A model generated the notes under the pieces. That model saw only the letters and a program-made list of their open reading frames with translations, was not told where the DNA came from and searched no databases. Shown one piece after another: positions 1 to 8,489 of a stretch of DNA of 49,684 nucleotides. Each line of letters starts with the position of its first letter. Position 1 is the first letter of the stretch. The DNA is from Polaromonas sp. UBA5171 (GTDB taxonomy: Bacteria > Pseudomonadota > Gammaproteobacteria > Burkholderiales > Burkholderiaceae_C), in the NCBI GenBank assembly GCA_002413395.1, contig DHWX01000078.1, positions 1-49,684 of the forward strand, written 5' to 3'. A program made the position numbers and the translations under genes.

Positions 1-59
1 GTGTCCGACAGGCTGCTAGGCATCATGCAACGCTGGCAGGCCCGCGTCAATGCGTGCAC

Positions 60-640
60 TCAAAGCGTGATCCGGGTCCCTAGTACCACCAGAAACTGCG
101 CAATCCATGCCGGGTGTGCGGGCCAGGCCGGTGCCGACACCAGATTGCCGTCGGTATGGGCGGCATCAATGGCAATGTCGGCGTAGCTACCGCCGGCACG
201 TTCCACCTCGACGCGGCAGGCCGGATAAGCAGCGCAGGTGCGCTTTTTCAGCACATCGGCACCCGCCAGCAGTTGTGCGGCATGGCAGATGGCTGCGACG
301 GGCTTGTTGCTGTCAAAGAAGTGTTGACCATGGCCACCACAGCGGGGTAGGTGCGCAAATACTCCGGTCCGCGGCCGCCAGGCAGCACCAGGGCATCGTA
401 GTCTTCAACCTTGATGTCGGCAAACGTCGCATTCAGCGCAAAGTTGTGGCCCGGTTTTTCGCTGTAGGTCTGAGCGCCTTCGAAGTCGTGGATTGCCGTT
501 TTGATCTGGTCGCCAGCCACCTTGTCCGGGCACACCGCATGCACCGTATGCCCCACGGCCAGCAGCGCCTGAAACGGCACCATGGTTTCGTAGTCTTCAC
601 AATAGTCACCACAAATCATCAAAATCTTCTTGGCCGCCAT
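60..640 (-). pseudogene. DJ-1/PfpI family protein, frameshifted
   Basis: The gene reads as a DJ-1/PfpI (class I glutamine amidotransferase-like) protein in two frames. The first frame starts at 640 (MAAKKILMICGDYCEDYE), with AGGAGA just upstream, and carries the VLPGGRGPEYLR segment. It is in frame to about 325 and then runs into unrelated sequence. The neighbouring frame continues the family pattern with HFFDSNKPVAAICHAAQLL, which holds the nucleophile-elbow cysteine, and ends at a TGA at 60. Adding one base near 322-330 restores a single protein of about 193 residues, a normal size for the family. It follows purC by about 96 bases on the same strand. Members include proteases, deglycases and chaperones, so the exact activity is unknown. 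The lesion may be a real pseudogene or a sequencing error. The family call is firm, the status is not. Confidence 0.8.
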
Positions 641-736
641 GGCTGTCTCCTGTTGGTTGACGAATGAGAAACTCATTTTTTAGCAGGGCGCACCGTTTGT
701 GGTGTTATTGGGCTGTGACATGCCCCGCAGGTAGCT

Positions 737-1645
737 TCAGACCGTCAGTCGCGCCAGCGCTTCCTGGTACTTGGCGGCGGTCTTGGCGATCACGTCTTCC
801 GGCAGGGGCGGCGCGGGTGGGGTCTTGTCCCAGGGCTTGCCATTGATGCGCACGGCTTCCAGCCAGTCGCGCACAAATTGTTTGTCGTAGCTGGGCGGAT
901 TTTGCCCGGCGGCAAAGGCTTGTTCATAGCCCTCGATGGGCCAGTAGCGCGACGAGTCGGGCGTCAGCACTTCATCCATCAGGGTCAGTGTGCCGTTTTC
1001 GTCCAGGCCGAATTCGAATTTGGTGTCAGCGATGATGATGCCCTTGGCGAGCGCAAAGGCGGCAGCAATGCTGTAAATCTCCAGGCTGAGCTTTTTGATT
1101 TGTGCGGCGAGTGCCGGGCCGACGGCCTTCACCACCTGCTCATAGCTGATGTTTTCATCATGCTCGCCGACTTGGGCCTTGGCCGCTGGCGTGAAGATGG
1201 GCTCGGGCAGCTTGCTGGCGTTCTTGAGCCCGGCGGGCAGTGCCACGCCGCAGACCGACTGGCTCTGCTGGTATTCCTTCCAGCCGCTGCCAGCCAGGTA
1301 GCCGCGCACCACCGCTTCCACGGGTATCGGTTTGAGGCGCTTGACCAGCATGGAGCGGCCCGTGACCTGGGGGATTTCGCCGGCCGTGACCACGCTTTCG
1401 GGGGCCTCGCCGGTCAGGTGATTGGGGCAAATGGCGCCAAGTTTACCGAACCAGAACAATGCCATTTGCGTCAGCAGGGCGCCTTTGCCGGGGATCGGCT
1501 CGCCCAGGATCACGTCAAACGCGCTCAAGCGGTCGCTGGCCACCATCAGTAGCCGGTCCTTACCGACAGCGTAGTTGTCGCGCACCTTGCCGCGCGCAAG
1601 CAGAGGCAATGAAGTCAGGGCCGATGTGTGAAGTGCTGGAGTCAT
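737..1645 (-). CDS. purC: phosphoribosylaminoimidazole-succinocarboxamide synthase (SAICAR synthase)
   Basis: This enzyme joins CAIR and aspartate with ATP to give SAICAR in purine biosynthesis, in the cytoplasm. The N-terminal part shows LLARGKVRDNY (nucleotide-binding region) followed by MVASDRLSAFDVILGEPIPG, the SAICAR synthetase signature. Further on, VEAVVRGYLAGSGWKEY and IIADTKFEFGLDENG are also typical. The length of 302 residues fits the longer, yeast-like form common in betaproteobacteria. The ATG at 1645 was chosen because family similarity begins there. A GTG at 1678 would add eleven hydrophobic residues with no family match. It lies downstream of fba on the same strand, in the usual order of related genomes. 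Confidence 0.95.
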   Translation of the reverse strand: MTPALHTSALTSLPLLARGKVRDNYAVGKDRLLMVASDRLSAFDVILGEPIPGKGALLTQMALFWFGKLGAICPNHLTGEAPESVVTAGEIPQVTGRSMLVKRLKPIPVEAVVRGYLAGSGWKEYQQSQSVCGVALPAGLKNASKLPEPIFTPAAKAQVGEHDENISYEQVVKAVGPALAAQIKKLSLEIYSIAAAFALAKGIIIADTKFEFGLDENGTLTLMDEVLTPDSSRYWPIEGYEQAFAAGQNPPSYDKQFVRDWLEAVRINGKPWDKTPPAPPLPEDVIAKTAAKYQEALARLTV

Positions 1646-1739
1646 GGTGGTCAGGCGGATGAAAAAGAAAAAACCCACGCAACTCAGGGAGAGTCCACAG
1701 GCTTTGAATTATCGCGAATTCAGCGAAGTGTGTGAAAAC

Positions 1740-2804
1740 TTAACGGACCACTTGGGCCAGCTCGCCTTTGGCGTATTTGGCGGCCACGAGGCTTAGCGTC
1801 TCCCCCTTGATCTTGCCAGCCTGGCCTTCACAGCCAAACTCGAGGTAGCGCTGCTTGCACAGCGCTTTGGCCGCCACGGTGGCGGGCTTGAGCCATTCAC
1901 GCGGATCGAATTTGGCGGGGTTTTCAGCCATGAATTTGCGGACTGCGCCGGTCATGGCCAAGCGGATGTCGGTGTCGATGTTGATCTTGCGCACGCCAAA
2001 CTGGATGGCTTTCTGGATCTCTTCGACCGGCACGCCATAGGTTTCCTTCATGTCACCGCCGTACTGGCGGATGATGGCGAGCAGCTCTTGCGGCACGCTC
2101 GACGATCCATGCATCACCAGATGGGTATTGGGAATACGGCGGTGAATTTCCTTGACGCGTTCGATCGCCAGAATGTCGCCGGTGGGCTTACGCGTGAACT
2201 TGTAGGCGCCGTGGCTGGTGCCAATGGCAATCGCCAGTGCGTCAAGCTGGGTGCGTTTGACGAAGTCGGCGGCCTGCTCAGGGTCGGTCAGCAACTGCGC
2301 GTGCGTCATGACTGCCTCGCTGCCGTGACCGTCTTCCTTGTCGCCCTGCATGGTTTCCAGGCTACCCAGGCAACCGAGTTCACCCTCTACCGAAACGCCG
2401 GTGGCGTGGGCCATGTCAACCACCTTGCGGGTCACCTCGACGTTGTAGTCGTAGCTGGCAATGGTCTTGCCGTCGGCCATCAGCGAGCCGTCCATCATGA
2501 CCGAGCTGAAACCGAGCTTGATGGCGCCGGCGCACACGTCGGGGCTCTGGCCATGGTCCTGGTGCATGACGACGGGAATGTGCGGGTAGCTTTCGACGGC
2601 GGCCTGAATCAGGTGCTTGAGAAAGTCCTCACCGGCGTATTTGCGCGCACCGGCGCTGGCCTGCATGATCACCGGGGCATTGACCTCGTCAGCCGCCTGC
2701 ATGATGGCAGTGACCTGCTCCAGATTGTTGACGTTGAAAGCTGGAATGCCGTAGCCATTGGCGGCGGCATGGTCCAGCAGCTCGCGCATCGAAACGAGTG
2801 CCAT
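1740..2804 (-). CDS. fba: fructose-bisphosphate aldolase, class II (Calvin-cycle subtype)
   Basis: This zinc-dependent aldolase interconverts fructose 1,6-bisphosphate with DHAP and glyceraldehyde 3-phosphate in glycolysis, gluconeogenesis or the Calvin cycle. The 354-residue protein begins MALVSMRELLDHAAANGYG at an ATG (2804) preceded by TGGGGA. Class II features are visible: VVMHQDHGQS, with the catalytic aspartate and a zinc-ligand histidine; VEGELGCLGSLE; LVMHGSSSVPQELL with a further ligand; and KINIDTDIRLAM near the phosphate site. The length and the VEELQKAI-like C-terminal part match the Calvin-cycle subtype found in many betaproteobacteria, but this alone does not show autotrophy. 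It lies between pyk and purC, all transcribed leftward. Confidence 0.95.
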   Translation of the reverse strand: MALVSMRELLDHAAANGYGIPAFNVNNLEQVTAIMQAADEVNAPVIMQASAGARKYAGEDFLKHLIQAAVESYPHIPVVMHQDHGQSPDVCAGAIKLGFSSVMMDGSLMADGKTIASYDYNVEVTRKVVDMAHATGVSVEGELGCLGSLETMQGDKEDGHGSEAVMTHAQLLTDPEQAADFVKRTQLDALAIAIGTSHGAYKFTRKPTGDILAIERVKEIHRRIPNTHLVMHGSSSVPQELLAIIRQYGGDMKETYGVPVEEIQKAIQFGVRKINIDTDIRLAMTGAVRKFMAENPAKFDPREWLKPATVAAKALCKQRYLEFGCEGQAGKIKGETLSLVAAKYAKGELAQVVR

Positions 2805-2875
2805 GTTCAAAATCCCCAGAAAGTGAAAACGCTGTGAAAAACGGTGATTTACGGCCGGGAAACCGAGCAGCACGA

Positions 2876-2897
2876 GCGCCCCCCGATTGGGGGGTGC
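2876..2897 (-). terminator. GC-rich hairpin between pyk and fba
   Basis: A run of six C (2879-2884), a GATT loop and six G (2889-2894), with further pairing outside, form a strong stem of about nine base pairs in the 145-base gap between the pyk stop and the fba start. No T-run follows it on the minus strand. It is more likely an attenuating or mRNA-stabilising hairpin than a full rho-independent terminator. Confidence 0.35.
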
Positions 2898-2949
2898 GGC
2901 ACTTGTAACCGCGGGGTAACCAAGGCCCTGATTCTACCGTTTACTGGCG

Positions 2950-4383
2950 CTAAGCCACCCGGCAAATCTTGAGCATGTTGGTGCCGCCCGGCGCACCCAT
3001 GGGCTCGCCGCAGGTGATGGCATAGATATCGCCGCTCTGCACGATGTTTCTGCGCAGCAGGTGGCTTTCGGCCTGCGCCAGCGCGGTATCGCGGTCGGCG
3101 CTGGTGTCCAGCAGCAAGGGACGCACATTGCGGTAAAGTGCCATCTTGCGCTGCGTGGCCAGACGCGAGGTCAGCGCGTAGATGGGCGCGCGGATGTCAT
3201 GGCGGCTCATCCACAAGGCAGTGGAGCCGCTATCGGTAAGAGCCACAATCGCCTTGGCGCCGAGTCGATTGGCGGTGAACAAGGCTCCCATGGCAATCGA
3301 CTGGTCAATGTGGGTGAAGGTCTTGCCCGAGAAATCGGCTTCCAGTTCCCTGTATTCGGTTTTTTCGGCCTCCTCGCAAATCTTGGCCATCTCCTGGATC
3401 GTCTCCAGCGGGTATTTCCCGGCGGCGGTTTCGGCGCTGAGCATCACCGCATCGGTGCCATCGAGCACGGCATTGGCCACGTCGCTGACCTCGGCACGCG
3501 TGGGAACCGGGTTGACAATCATGCTTTCCATCATCTGCGTGGCGGTGATGACGACCTTGTCAGCGGCCCTGGCCATCCTGATCATGCGCTTTTGCAGGGC
3601 CGGCACCGTGGCGTTGCCGACTTCCACCGCCAAGTCACCACGCGCCACCATGATGCCGTCGCTGACCCGCAAAATTTCTTCGAGATTGGGGATCGCCTCG
3701 GCGCGTTCAATCTTGGCAATCAGACCGGGCTTGTGCTTGTAGGGCGCGGCGGCCACGTTGCACAGCTGGCGCGCCATTTCCATGTCTGTGGCGTTTTTGG
3801 GGAAACTCACGGCCACGTAGTCGGCCCGAAAACTCATCGCCGTCTTGATGTCTTCCATGTCCTTGGCTGTCAGCGCGGGTGCCGTGAGGCCGCCGCCCTG
3901 CTTGTTGATGCCCTTGTTGTTGGACAGCTCGCCACCGAGCTTGACGGTGGTGTGCACTGCCGCGCCGCGCACCGCATCGACGGTCAGCACGATCAGGCCA
4001 TCGTTGAGCAGCAATAAATCGCCGGCCTTCACATCACGCGGCAATTCCTTGTAGTCCAGCCCCACCCCCTTGATGTCGCCCGGCTCGGTGCGCGAGGCAT
4101 CCAGGATGAATTTTTCTCCCGGCACCAGCAGCACCTTGCCTTCGGCAAACTTGCCAACGCGGATTTTCGGTCCCTGCAGGTCGGCCATGATGGCAACTTC
4201 ACGGCCCGCGCGCTGCGCGGCTTCGCGCACCAGTTGCGCCCTGTCGATATGGTCCTGCGCCGTGCCATGGCTGAAATTGAGACGCACCACATTGACGCCG
4301 GCGCGGATCATTTTTTCCAGCAGAGCGGGGTCGCTGGATGCGGGACCGAGGGTGGCAACGATTTTGGTGGCGCGACGCGACAT
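2950..4383 (-). CDS. pyk: pyruvate kinase
   Basis: Pyruvate kinase transfers phosphate from phosphoenolpyruvate to ADP at the end of glycolysis. The 477-residue protein starts MSRRATKIVATLGPASSD at an ATG at 4383, with AGGAA eight bases upstream. Active-site segments are intact: VVRLNFSHG, IMADLQGPKIRVG, LIAKIERAEAIPNLEEIL with the catalytic lysine, DGIMVARGDLAVEVG, and ITATQMMESMI. The C-terminal allosteric domain follows (AIVALTDSGSTALWMSR). It is the second gene of the leftward block after pgk; the 143-base gap between them contains no obvious terminator. One upstream ATG at 4398 is in frame but poorly placed. Confidence 0.96.
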   Translation of the reverse strand: MSRRATKIVATLGPASSDPALLEKMIRAGVNVVRLNFSHGTAQDHIDRAQLVREAAQRAGREVAIMADLQGPKIRVGKFAEGKVLLVPGEKFILDASRTEPGDIKGVGLDYKELPRDVKAGDLLLLNDGLIVLTVDAVRGAAVHTTVKLGGELSNNKGINKQGGGLTAPALTAKDMEDIKTAMSFRADYVAVSFPKNATDMEMARQLCNVAAAPYKHKPGLIAKIERAEAIPNLEEILRVSDGIMVARGDLAVEVGNATVPALQKRMIRMARAADKVVITATQMMESMIVNPVPTRAEVSDVANAVLDGTDAVMLSAETAAGKYPLETIQEMAKICEEAEKTEYRELEADFSGKTFTHIDQSIAMGALFTANRLGAKAIVALTDSGSTALWMSRHDIRAPIYALTSRLATQRKMALYRNVRPLLLDTSADRDTALAQAESHLLRRNIVQSGDIYAITCGEPMGAPGGTNMLKICRVA

Positions 4384-4526
4384 GAAGGTTCCTGTCATTC
4401 AGTTTCAGATTTTGGCACGATTGCAGGAAACAGGGTACCGGTCCGATACCCGATTTTATGAAACAAACAGGCTGAAAACCATTATGAAATAGTGAAATTC
4501 AGCTATAAAAACATGATCGTTCAGGT

Positions 4527-5720
4527 TTATCCAGCGGCCCGTTTCTGCAAAATTTCGAAGGCCGGCAGCGTCTTGCCTTCAAGGACTTCCAGAAACGCAC
4601 CGCCGCCGGTCGAGATGTAGTCCACCTGTTTTTTAATGCCATATTTGGCAATCGCGGCCAGCGTGTCACCGCCGCCGGCAAGGCTGAAGGCGCTGGATTC
4701 GGCGATGGCCTTGGCGATTTCCCGGGTGCCGTTTTCAAACGCCGCAAACTCAAAGACACCAACCGGGCCGTTCCAGACGATGGTGCCGGCCTGTTTGAGC
4801 TGATCGGCCAGCTTGTGCGCCGTTTGCGGACCGATATCCAGAATCAGGTCGTCATCGGCCACATCGGTGGCCGCCTTCACGGTGCCAGGCGCATCAGCCG
4901 AGAAGGACTTGGCGCAGACAACATCCGTGGGGATGGGTACTTCGACGCCGCGTGCCTTCATGGCTTCCATGACGGCCAGAGCCTCGTGCAACAGGCCGGG
5001 TTCGGCCAGGCTTTTGCCTATCTTCAGGCCAGCAGCCAGCATGAAAGTGTTGGCAATGCCGCCGCCCACGATCAGTTGATCCACATTGGCCGCGAGGGAC
5101 TTGAGGATGGTCAGCTTGGTTGATACCTTGCTGCCGGCAACGATGGCGACCAGCGGCCGGCGCGGGTTGGAAAGTGCTTTGGCGATGGCATCCATTTCGG
5201 CCGCCAGCAGCGGCCCGGCGCAGGCAATCGGGGCGTATTGCGCGATGCCGTAGGTTGAGGCTTCAGCGCGGTGGGCCGCGCCAAACGCGTCATGCACAAA
5301 AACATCGCACAGCGCGGCCAGCTTGCGCGCCAGTGCCGCGTCGTTTTTCTTTTCGCCTTTGTTGACGCGGCAGTTCTCCAGCAGCACCATCTGACCCGGC
5401 TTGACGTCCACGCCATCAACCCAGTTGGCCACCAGCGGAATTTCGCGCCCCATCAGCTCGCCCAAGCGCCTGGCCACGGGCGCGAGCGAGTCGGCGGGTT
5501 TGAACTCTCCTTCCACCGGGCGGCCGAGGTGGGAAGCCACCATCACGGCGGCGCCGGCATCCAGCGCCAACTGAATGCAGGGAATCGATGCCCGGATGCG
5601 GGTGTCTTCGGTGATGTGGCCGCTGTCGTCCATTGGGACATTCATGTCGGCACGAATGAAAACGCGCTGGCCCGCGACCCTGCCGCTGGCGCACAAATCG
5701 GAAAAACGGATGAAATTCAT
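4527..5720 (-). CDS. pgk: phosphoglycerate kinase
   Basis: Phosphoglycerate kinase interconverts 1,3-bisphosphoglycerate and 3-phosphoglycerate with ADP/ATP. The 397-residue protein begins MNFIRFSDL at 5720, with GGGAG at the proper distance. Family segments are visible in order: VFIRADMNVPMD, MVASHLGRPVEGEF, KVSTKLTILKSL, IVGGGIANTFMLAAG, TIVWNGPVGVFEF and the C-terminal nucleotide loop SLAGGGDTLAAI. It is the first gene of the leftward pgk-pyk-fba-purC block. A TACAAT sequence on the minus strand at 5783-5788 could be the -10 element of its promoter, but no good -35 partner is seen. Confidence 0.96.
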   Translation of the reverse strand: MNFIRFSDLCASGRVAGQRVFIRADMNVPMDDSGHITEDTRIRASIPCIQLALDAGAAVMVASHLGRPVEGEFKPADSLAPVARRLGELMGREIPLVANWVDGVDVKPGQMVLLENCRVNKGEKKNDAALARKLAALCDVFVHDAFGAAHRAEASTYGIAQYAPIACAGPLLAAEMDAIAKALSNPRRPLVAIVAGSKVSTKLTILKSLAANVDQLIVGGGIANTFMLAAGLKIGKSLAEPGLLHEALAVMEAMKARGVEVPIPTDVVCAKSFSADAPGTVKAATDVADDDLILDIGPQTAHKLADQLKQAGTIVWNGPVGVFEFAAFENGTREIAKAIAESSAFSLAGGGDTLAAIAKYGIKKQVDYISTGGGAFLEVLEGKTLPAFEILQKRAAG

Positions 5721-5851
5721 GGACAACTCCCAAAAGAGATGATGGTTTTGCATGGCCCGCTCGGGCTCGCTAGACGCTCGCAATTGTAGGTTGCCGATGG
5801 CGCAAAACCCTGCAAGCGCGTCGGCTGCCCAACGGCCGCCGGGCCTGCTGG

Positions 5852-6181
5852 CTACCAGCCCAGTCCGATGTGCAGGGGCAGGTAAATCACCATACCGGTG
5901 ACGATCGTGCCCAGGATGCTGCGCTTCCAGAAGTAAAAAGCCATGGTCAGCACTACCGCTGGCAGACGCGCATCCTTCAACGTGCTCACCAGGTGACCAT
6001 CACTCATGAAGAGTTCGGGTGCCAGCACGGCACCGAGGGCGGCCAGCGGCGCATAGCGCAGGCTGCGGCGCAACCAGTCGGGCAATAGCACTTCCTTCTC
6101 AGGGATGAGAAAAAAGCTGCGGGTGACCACAGTGATGACGGCCAGCCCGATAATCGCCAGCACGGTTTCCCAAGTGTTCAT
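5852..6181 (-). CDS. azlD: AzlD family branched-chain amino acid exporter subunit
   Basis: This is the small partner of AzlC in a two-component exporter for branched-chain amino acids. The 109-residue protein is almost wholly hydrophobic. It starts MNTWETVLAIIGLAVITVVTRSF, then has the polar loop PEKEVLLPDWLRRSLRYAPLA, typical of AzlD, followed by two or three more membrane segments. Its ATG overlaps the azlC stop by four bases (ATGA), so the pair is translationally coupled. The substrate is inferred from the family. Confidence 0.85.
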   Translation of the reverse strand: MNTWETVLAIIGLAVITVVTRSFFLIPEKEVLLPDWLRRSLRYAPLAALGAVLAPELFMSDGHLVSTLKDARLPAVVLTMAFYFWKRSILGTIVTGMVIYLPLHIGLGW

Positions 6182-6948
6182 TCGTGCGGCACCTCATCGA
6201 CCGTGACGGGTGTTTCACGCAAGGGCTTGTCCGTCGCTTCAATGAGCAGGCCAATGGCCATCGCAGCGGCAATGGCCACCAGGATGTTCAGGCGCATAGG
6301 CAGGGCAAAAGCCGCCAGCGCAGCACTGGCCGCCACACCCAGCGCCAGCCAGGTGGCGCGGTCCACCAGCATGGAACAGAGTACCCCGAGCAGTGCCAGC
6401 GCGCCCGCAAAGCCCAGCCCCCATTGCATCGGCAGCACATTGGCCAGCAAGATGCCTGCGATTGAGGCGACATGCCATGAGGCCCAATTGAGCAGGGAAG
6501 CGCCCAGAAAATAAGGAATCTGCCCGGGCTCCCGTTGCCCGCTCGGGTAGCGCTGGGTGAACATGATGTAGGTGACGTCGCCGCTCAGGTAACCCAGCAG
6601 GCAACGCTGAAAACGCGGGAAATGCGCGAAATGGGAGCGCCAGACCGCGCTGAAAATAATGAAACGCACATTCACGCAGGCCGCGGTGAACCAGATCACC
6701 CACAGCGGCGCGCCAGCTGCCAGTAGCGGCATGACCGCCAACTGGGCGCTCCCCGCATAGACCACCAGCGACATGAAGAGCGCCATCCACACGCTCATGC
6801 CGCCCTTGATCATGGCCACGCCGGTCACCAGGCCCCAGGCCGCCACGCCTACGGACAGGCCTCTCATGTCGCGCGCACCGGCACGCAGCTCCGGATCATG
6901 CAGGGTGGTACGCCAGTTCACTGGCACAAGCGGGTTCTCAGTGAACAT
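6178..6948 (-). CDS. azlC: AzlC family branched-chain amino acid exporter, large subunit
   Basis: This inner-membrane protein of the AzlC family (YgaZ type) works with AzlD to export branched-chain amino acids. The 256-residue protein starts MFTENPLVPVNWRTTL at 6948; the earlier in-frame starts lie inside fmt. Family features include GLSVGVAAWGLVTGVAM in the first membrane segment, SLVVYAGSAQLAVMPLL, and VNVRFIIFSAVW, followed by several hydrophobic segments. It begins 11 bases after the fmt stop and overlaps azlD by four bases, so it probably belongs to the def-fmt transcript. Confidence 0.88.
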   Translation of the reverse strand: MFTENPLVPVNWRTTLHDPELRAGARDMRGLSVGVAAWGLVTGVAMIKGGMSVWMALFMSLVVYAGSAQLAVMPLLAAGAPLWVIWFTAACVNVRFIIFSAVWRSHFAHFPRFQRCLLGYLSGDVTYIMFTQRYPSGQREPGQIPYFLGASLLNWASWHVASIAGILLANVLPMQWGLGFAGALALLGVLCSMLVDRATWLALGVAASAALAAFALPMRLNILVAIAAAMAIGLLIEATDKPLRETPVTVDEVPHE

Positions 6949-6959
6949 CAAGACGGGTT

Positions 6960-7949
6960 TCAAGTGGCGGATTGGCTGGCCGGAAGGCCCAGCACCATGC
7001 CGGGCATCAGGGCCGTGCCGCGCAAAAAGTCGGCCACCGGCAGGCGCTTGCCGCCGGTGCGCTGCAACTCTGTAATGCGCAACACGCCTTCGCCGCACTG
7101 GACCGCGATGCCCGCTTTATCTGCAAGCAAAATCATGCCTGGGTTATTTGAAGACGGTTGCAGGCAGCTATCAATAGTAGAGCAAAAAAGTTTCAGGGTG
7201 ACGCCTTCCAGCGTGGTAACGGTGCCGGGTACCGGGTTGAAGGCATGCATCCGGCGCACGATGACGGCCGCCGACTGGCGCCAGTCGATGACGGCCTCGG
7301 CCTTGTCTATCTTGTGGGCGTAGCTCACGCCTTGCTCCGGCTGCGCCGTGGCGGCCAAGCCGCCGCAGGCCGCCAGCTCCAGCGCTTCGACGATCAGCTG
7401 CCCGCCCAATACGGCAAGTTTGTCGTGCAGCGTGCCAGTGGTGTCTGTGGTCTCTATGGCGAGTTTTTCCATCAGCAGCATGTTGCCGGTGTCCAGGCCG
7501 GCATCCATTTGCATAATGGTCACACCGGTTTCGGCGTCGCCGGCTTCAATCGCCCGATGAATCGGCGCGGCGCCACGCCAGCGCGGCAGCAATGAAGCAT
7601 GAATATTGAGGCAACCCAGCCTGGGTAAATCCAGCACCCACTGCGGCAGGATCAGCCCGTAGGCAGCGACCACCATGACATCGGCACGCGCCGCCTCAAT
7701 CGTTTCACGCGCTGCGGCTGCCTCTTCCGGATATTTGCCATCCAGGCGCAGGCTGCGAGGTTGCGCGACCGGAATATGCTGGCTTTCGGCCCACTGCTTG
7801 ACGGCCGAGGCCTGCAGTTTTAGGCCACGGCCAGCGGGCCGGTCGGGCTGCGTCAGCACCAGTGGAATTGCAAAGCCCGCAGCGTGCAGGCTTTGCACAG
7901 CCACACGGGAGAATTCCGGCGTACCGGCAAAAATGACTCTCAAAAACAT
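6960..7949 (-). CDS. fmt: methionyl-tRNA formyltransferase
   Basis: This enzyme formylates initiator Met-tRNA with 10-formyltetrahydrofolate. The protein starts MFLRVIFAGTPEFSRVAVQSL at 7949 and has 329 residues. The catalytic segment is present: GCLNIHASLLPRWRGAAPIH, then TGVTIMQMDAGLDTG. The SLLPRWRG loop and the downstream Asp are catalytic in the family. The C-terminal domain starts near AVIDWRQSA. Within it, residues of about 255-262 are encoded by an AT-rich element related to others in this window (see repeat at 7164). Upstream are the lipoprotein gene (27-base gap) and def. Confidence 0.95.
   Translation of the reverse strand: MFLRVIFAGTPEFSRVAVQSLHAAGFAIPLVLTQPDRPAGRGLKLQASAVKQWAESQHIPVAQPRSLRLDGKYPEEAAAARETIEAARADVMVVAAYGLILPQWVLDLPRLGCLNIHASLLPRWRGAAPIHRAIEAGDAETGVTIMQMDAGLDTGNMLLMEKLAIETTDTTGTLHDKLAVLGGQLIVEALELAACGGLAATAQPEQGVSYAHKIDKAEAVIDWRQSAAVIVRRMHAFNPVPGTVTTLEGVTLKLFCSTIDSCLQPSSNNPGMILLADKAGIAVQCGEGVLRITELQRTGGKRLPVADFLRGTALMPGMVLGLPASQSAT
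7164..7185 (+). repeat. dispersed AT-rich repeat, copy inside fmt
   Basis: The plus strand reads GCTATCAATAG followed by TAGAGCAA inside fmt. It matches the intergenic copy at 21135 (GCTATCAAAAACAAGAGCAA) and, in reverse complement, the copy inside dat at 29527. It adds codons in frame to the C-terminal domain of Fmt, where homologues usually have a short variable linker. That it is a mobile or dispersed repeat is inference from similarity between the copies. Confidence 0.45.
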
Positions 7950-7976
7950 TTTCCTGTGACGTGGCAAATGTTGGGC

Positions 7977-8489
7977 TCAGCGCGGCGGCTCTGGACCATC
8001 CGGGAGTGGCTCGTCAGTGGTCAGCCACTTGCGTACCCGGCCCGAGTTGTCCAGAAAAATGTGCAGGCGACGATAGACACCGATCTCCTGATAACGGTAA
8101 GTCCAGATGTCGCCCTTAAAGTTCGCTACCCGTTCGATCAGGGCCGGCTTGCCGAACAGCCGCTCCACATCCGTGGCACTCCACTGGTCCAGCATGATAC
8201 GGTTGAATTTTTCGGGCTCCAGCACCTGATCCACACTGAGCAAGTGGCCGCCTGCATCGAAATCCAGGTTGTACACCTGGGTTCCGGCAGGCTGCTGCGA
8301 GTACTGCAGCCGTTCGCCGGAGGGCAGGGCATATTCGGCGGAAGGCAAGCCCAGACGTTTGATCACGTCGGCACGCGGGGCTCCGGGCTTTTCCCATTGC
8401 GGCACGCCAGCGCAACCAGCCAGCATAAGCACCGCCACCCAGAGTGGCCAGCCGGCCTTCACGAAACCAGAAGTGGCTCGCGGTTTCAT
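7977..8489 (-). CDS. BamE/OmlA-like lipoprotein of unknown function
   Basis: The 170-residue protein has a basic N-terminus, a hydrophobic stretch and the lipobox LAGC with the cysteine at residue 26, so it should be an outer- or inner-membrane lipoprotein. The mature part begins with PQWEKPGAPRADVIKRLGLP, followed by a second similar module near LFGKPALIERV. This resembles the two-helix/sheet fold of SmpA/OmlA (BamE) proteins, which often read as a helix then a GxP turn. Its start overlaps the def stop (ATGA) and fmt follows after 27 bases, so it is an unusual passenger between def and fmt. A function in outer-membrane assembly is only suggested by the fold. Confidence 0.75.
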   Translation of the reverse strand: MKPRATSGFVKAGWPLWVAVLMLAGCAGVPQWEKPGAPRADVIKRLGLPSAEYALPSGERLQYSQQPAGTQVYNLDFDAGGHLLSVDQVLEPEKFNRIMLDQWSATDVERLFGKPALIERVANFKGDIWTYRYQEIGVYRRLHIFLDNSGRVRKWLTTDEPLPDGPEPPR

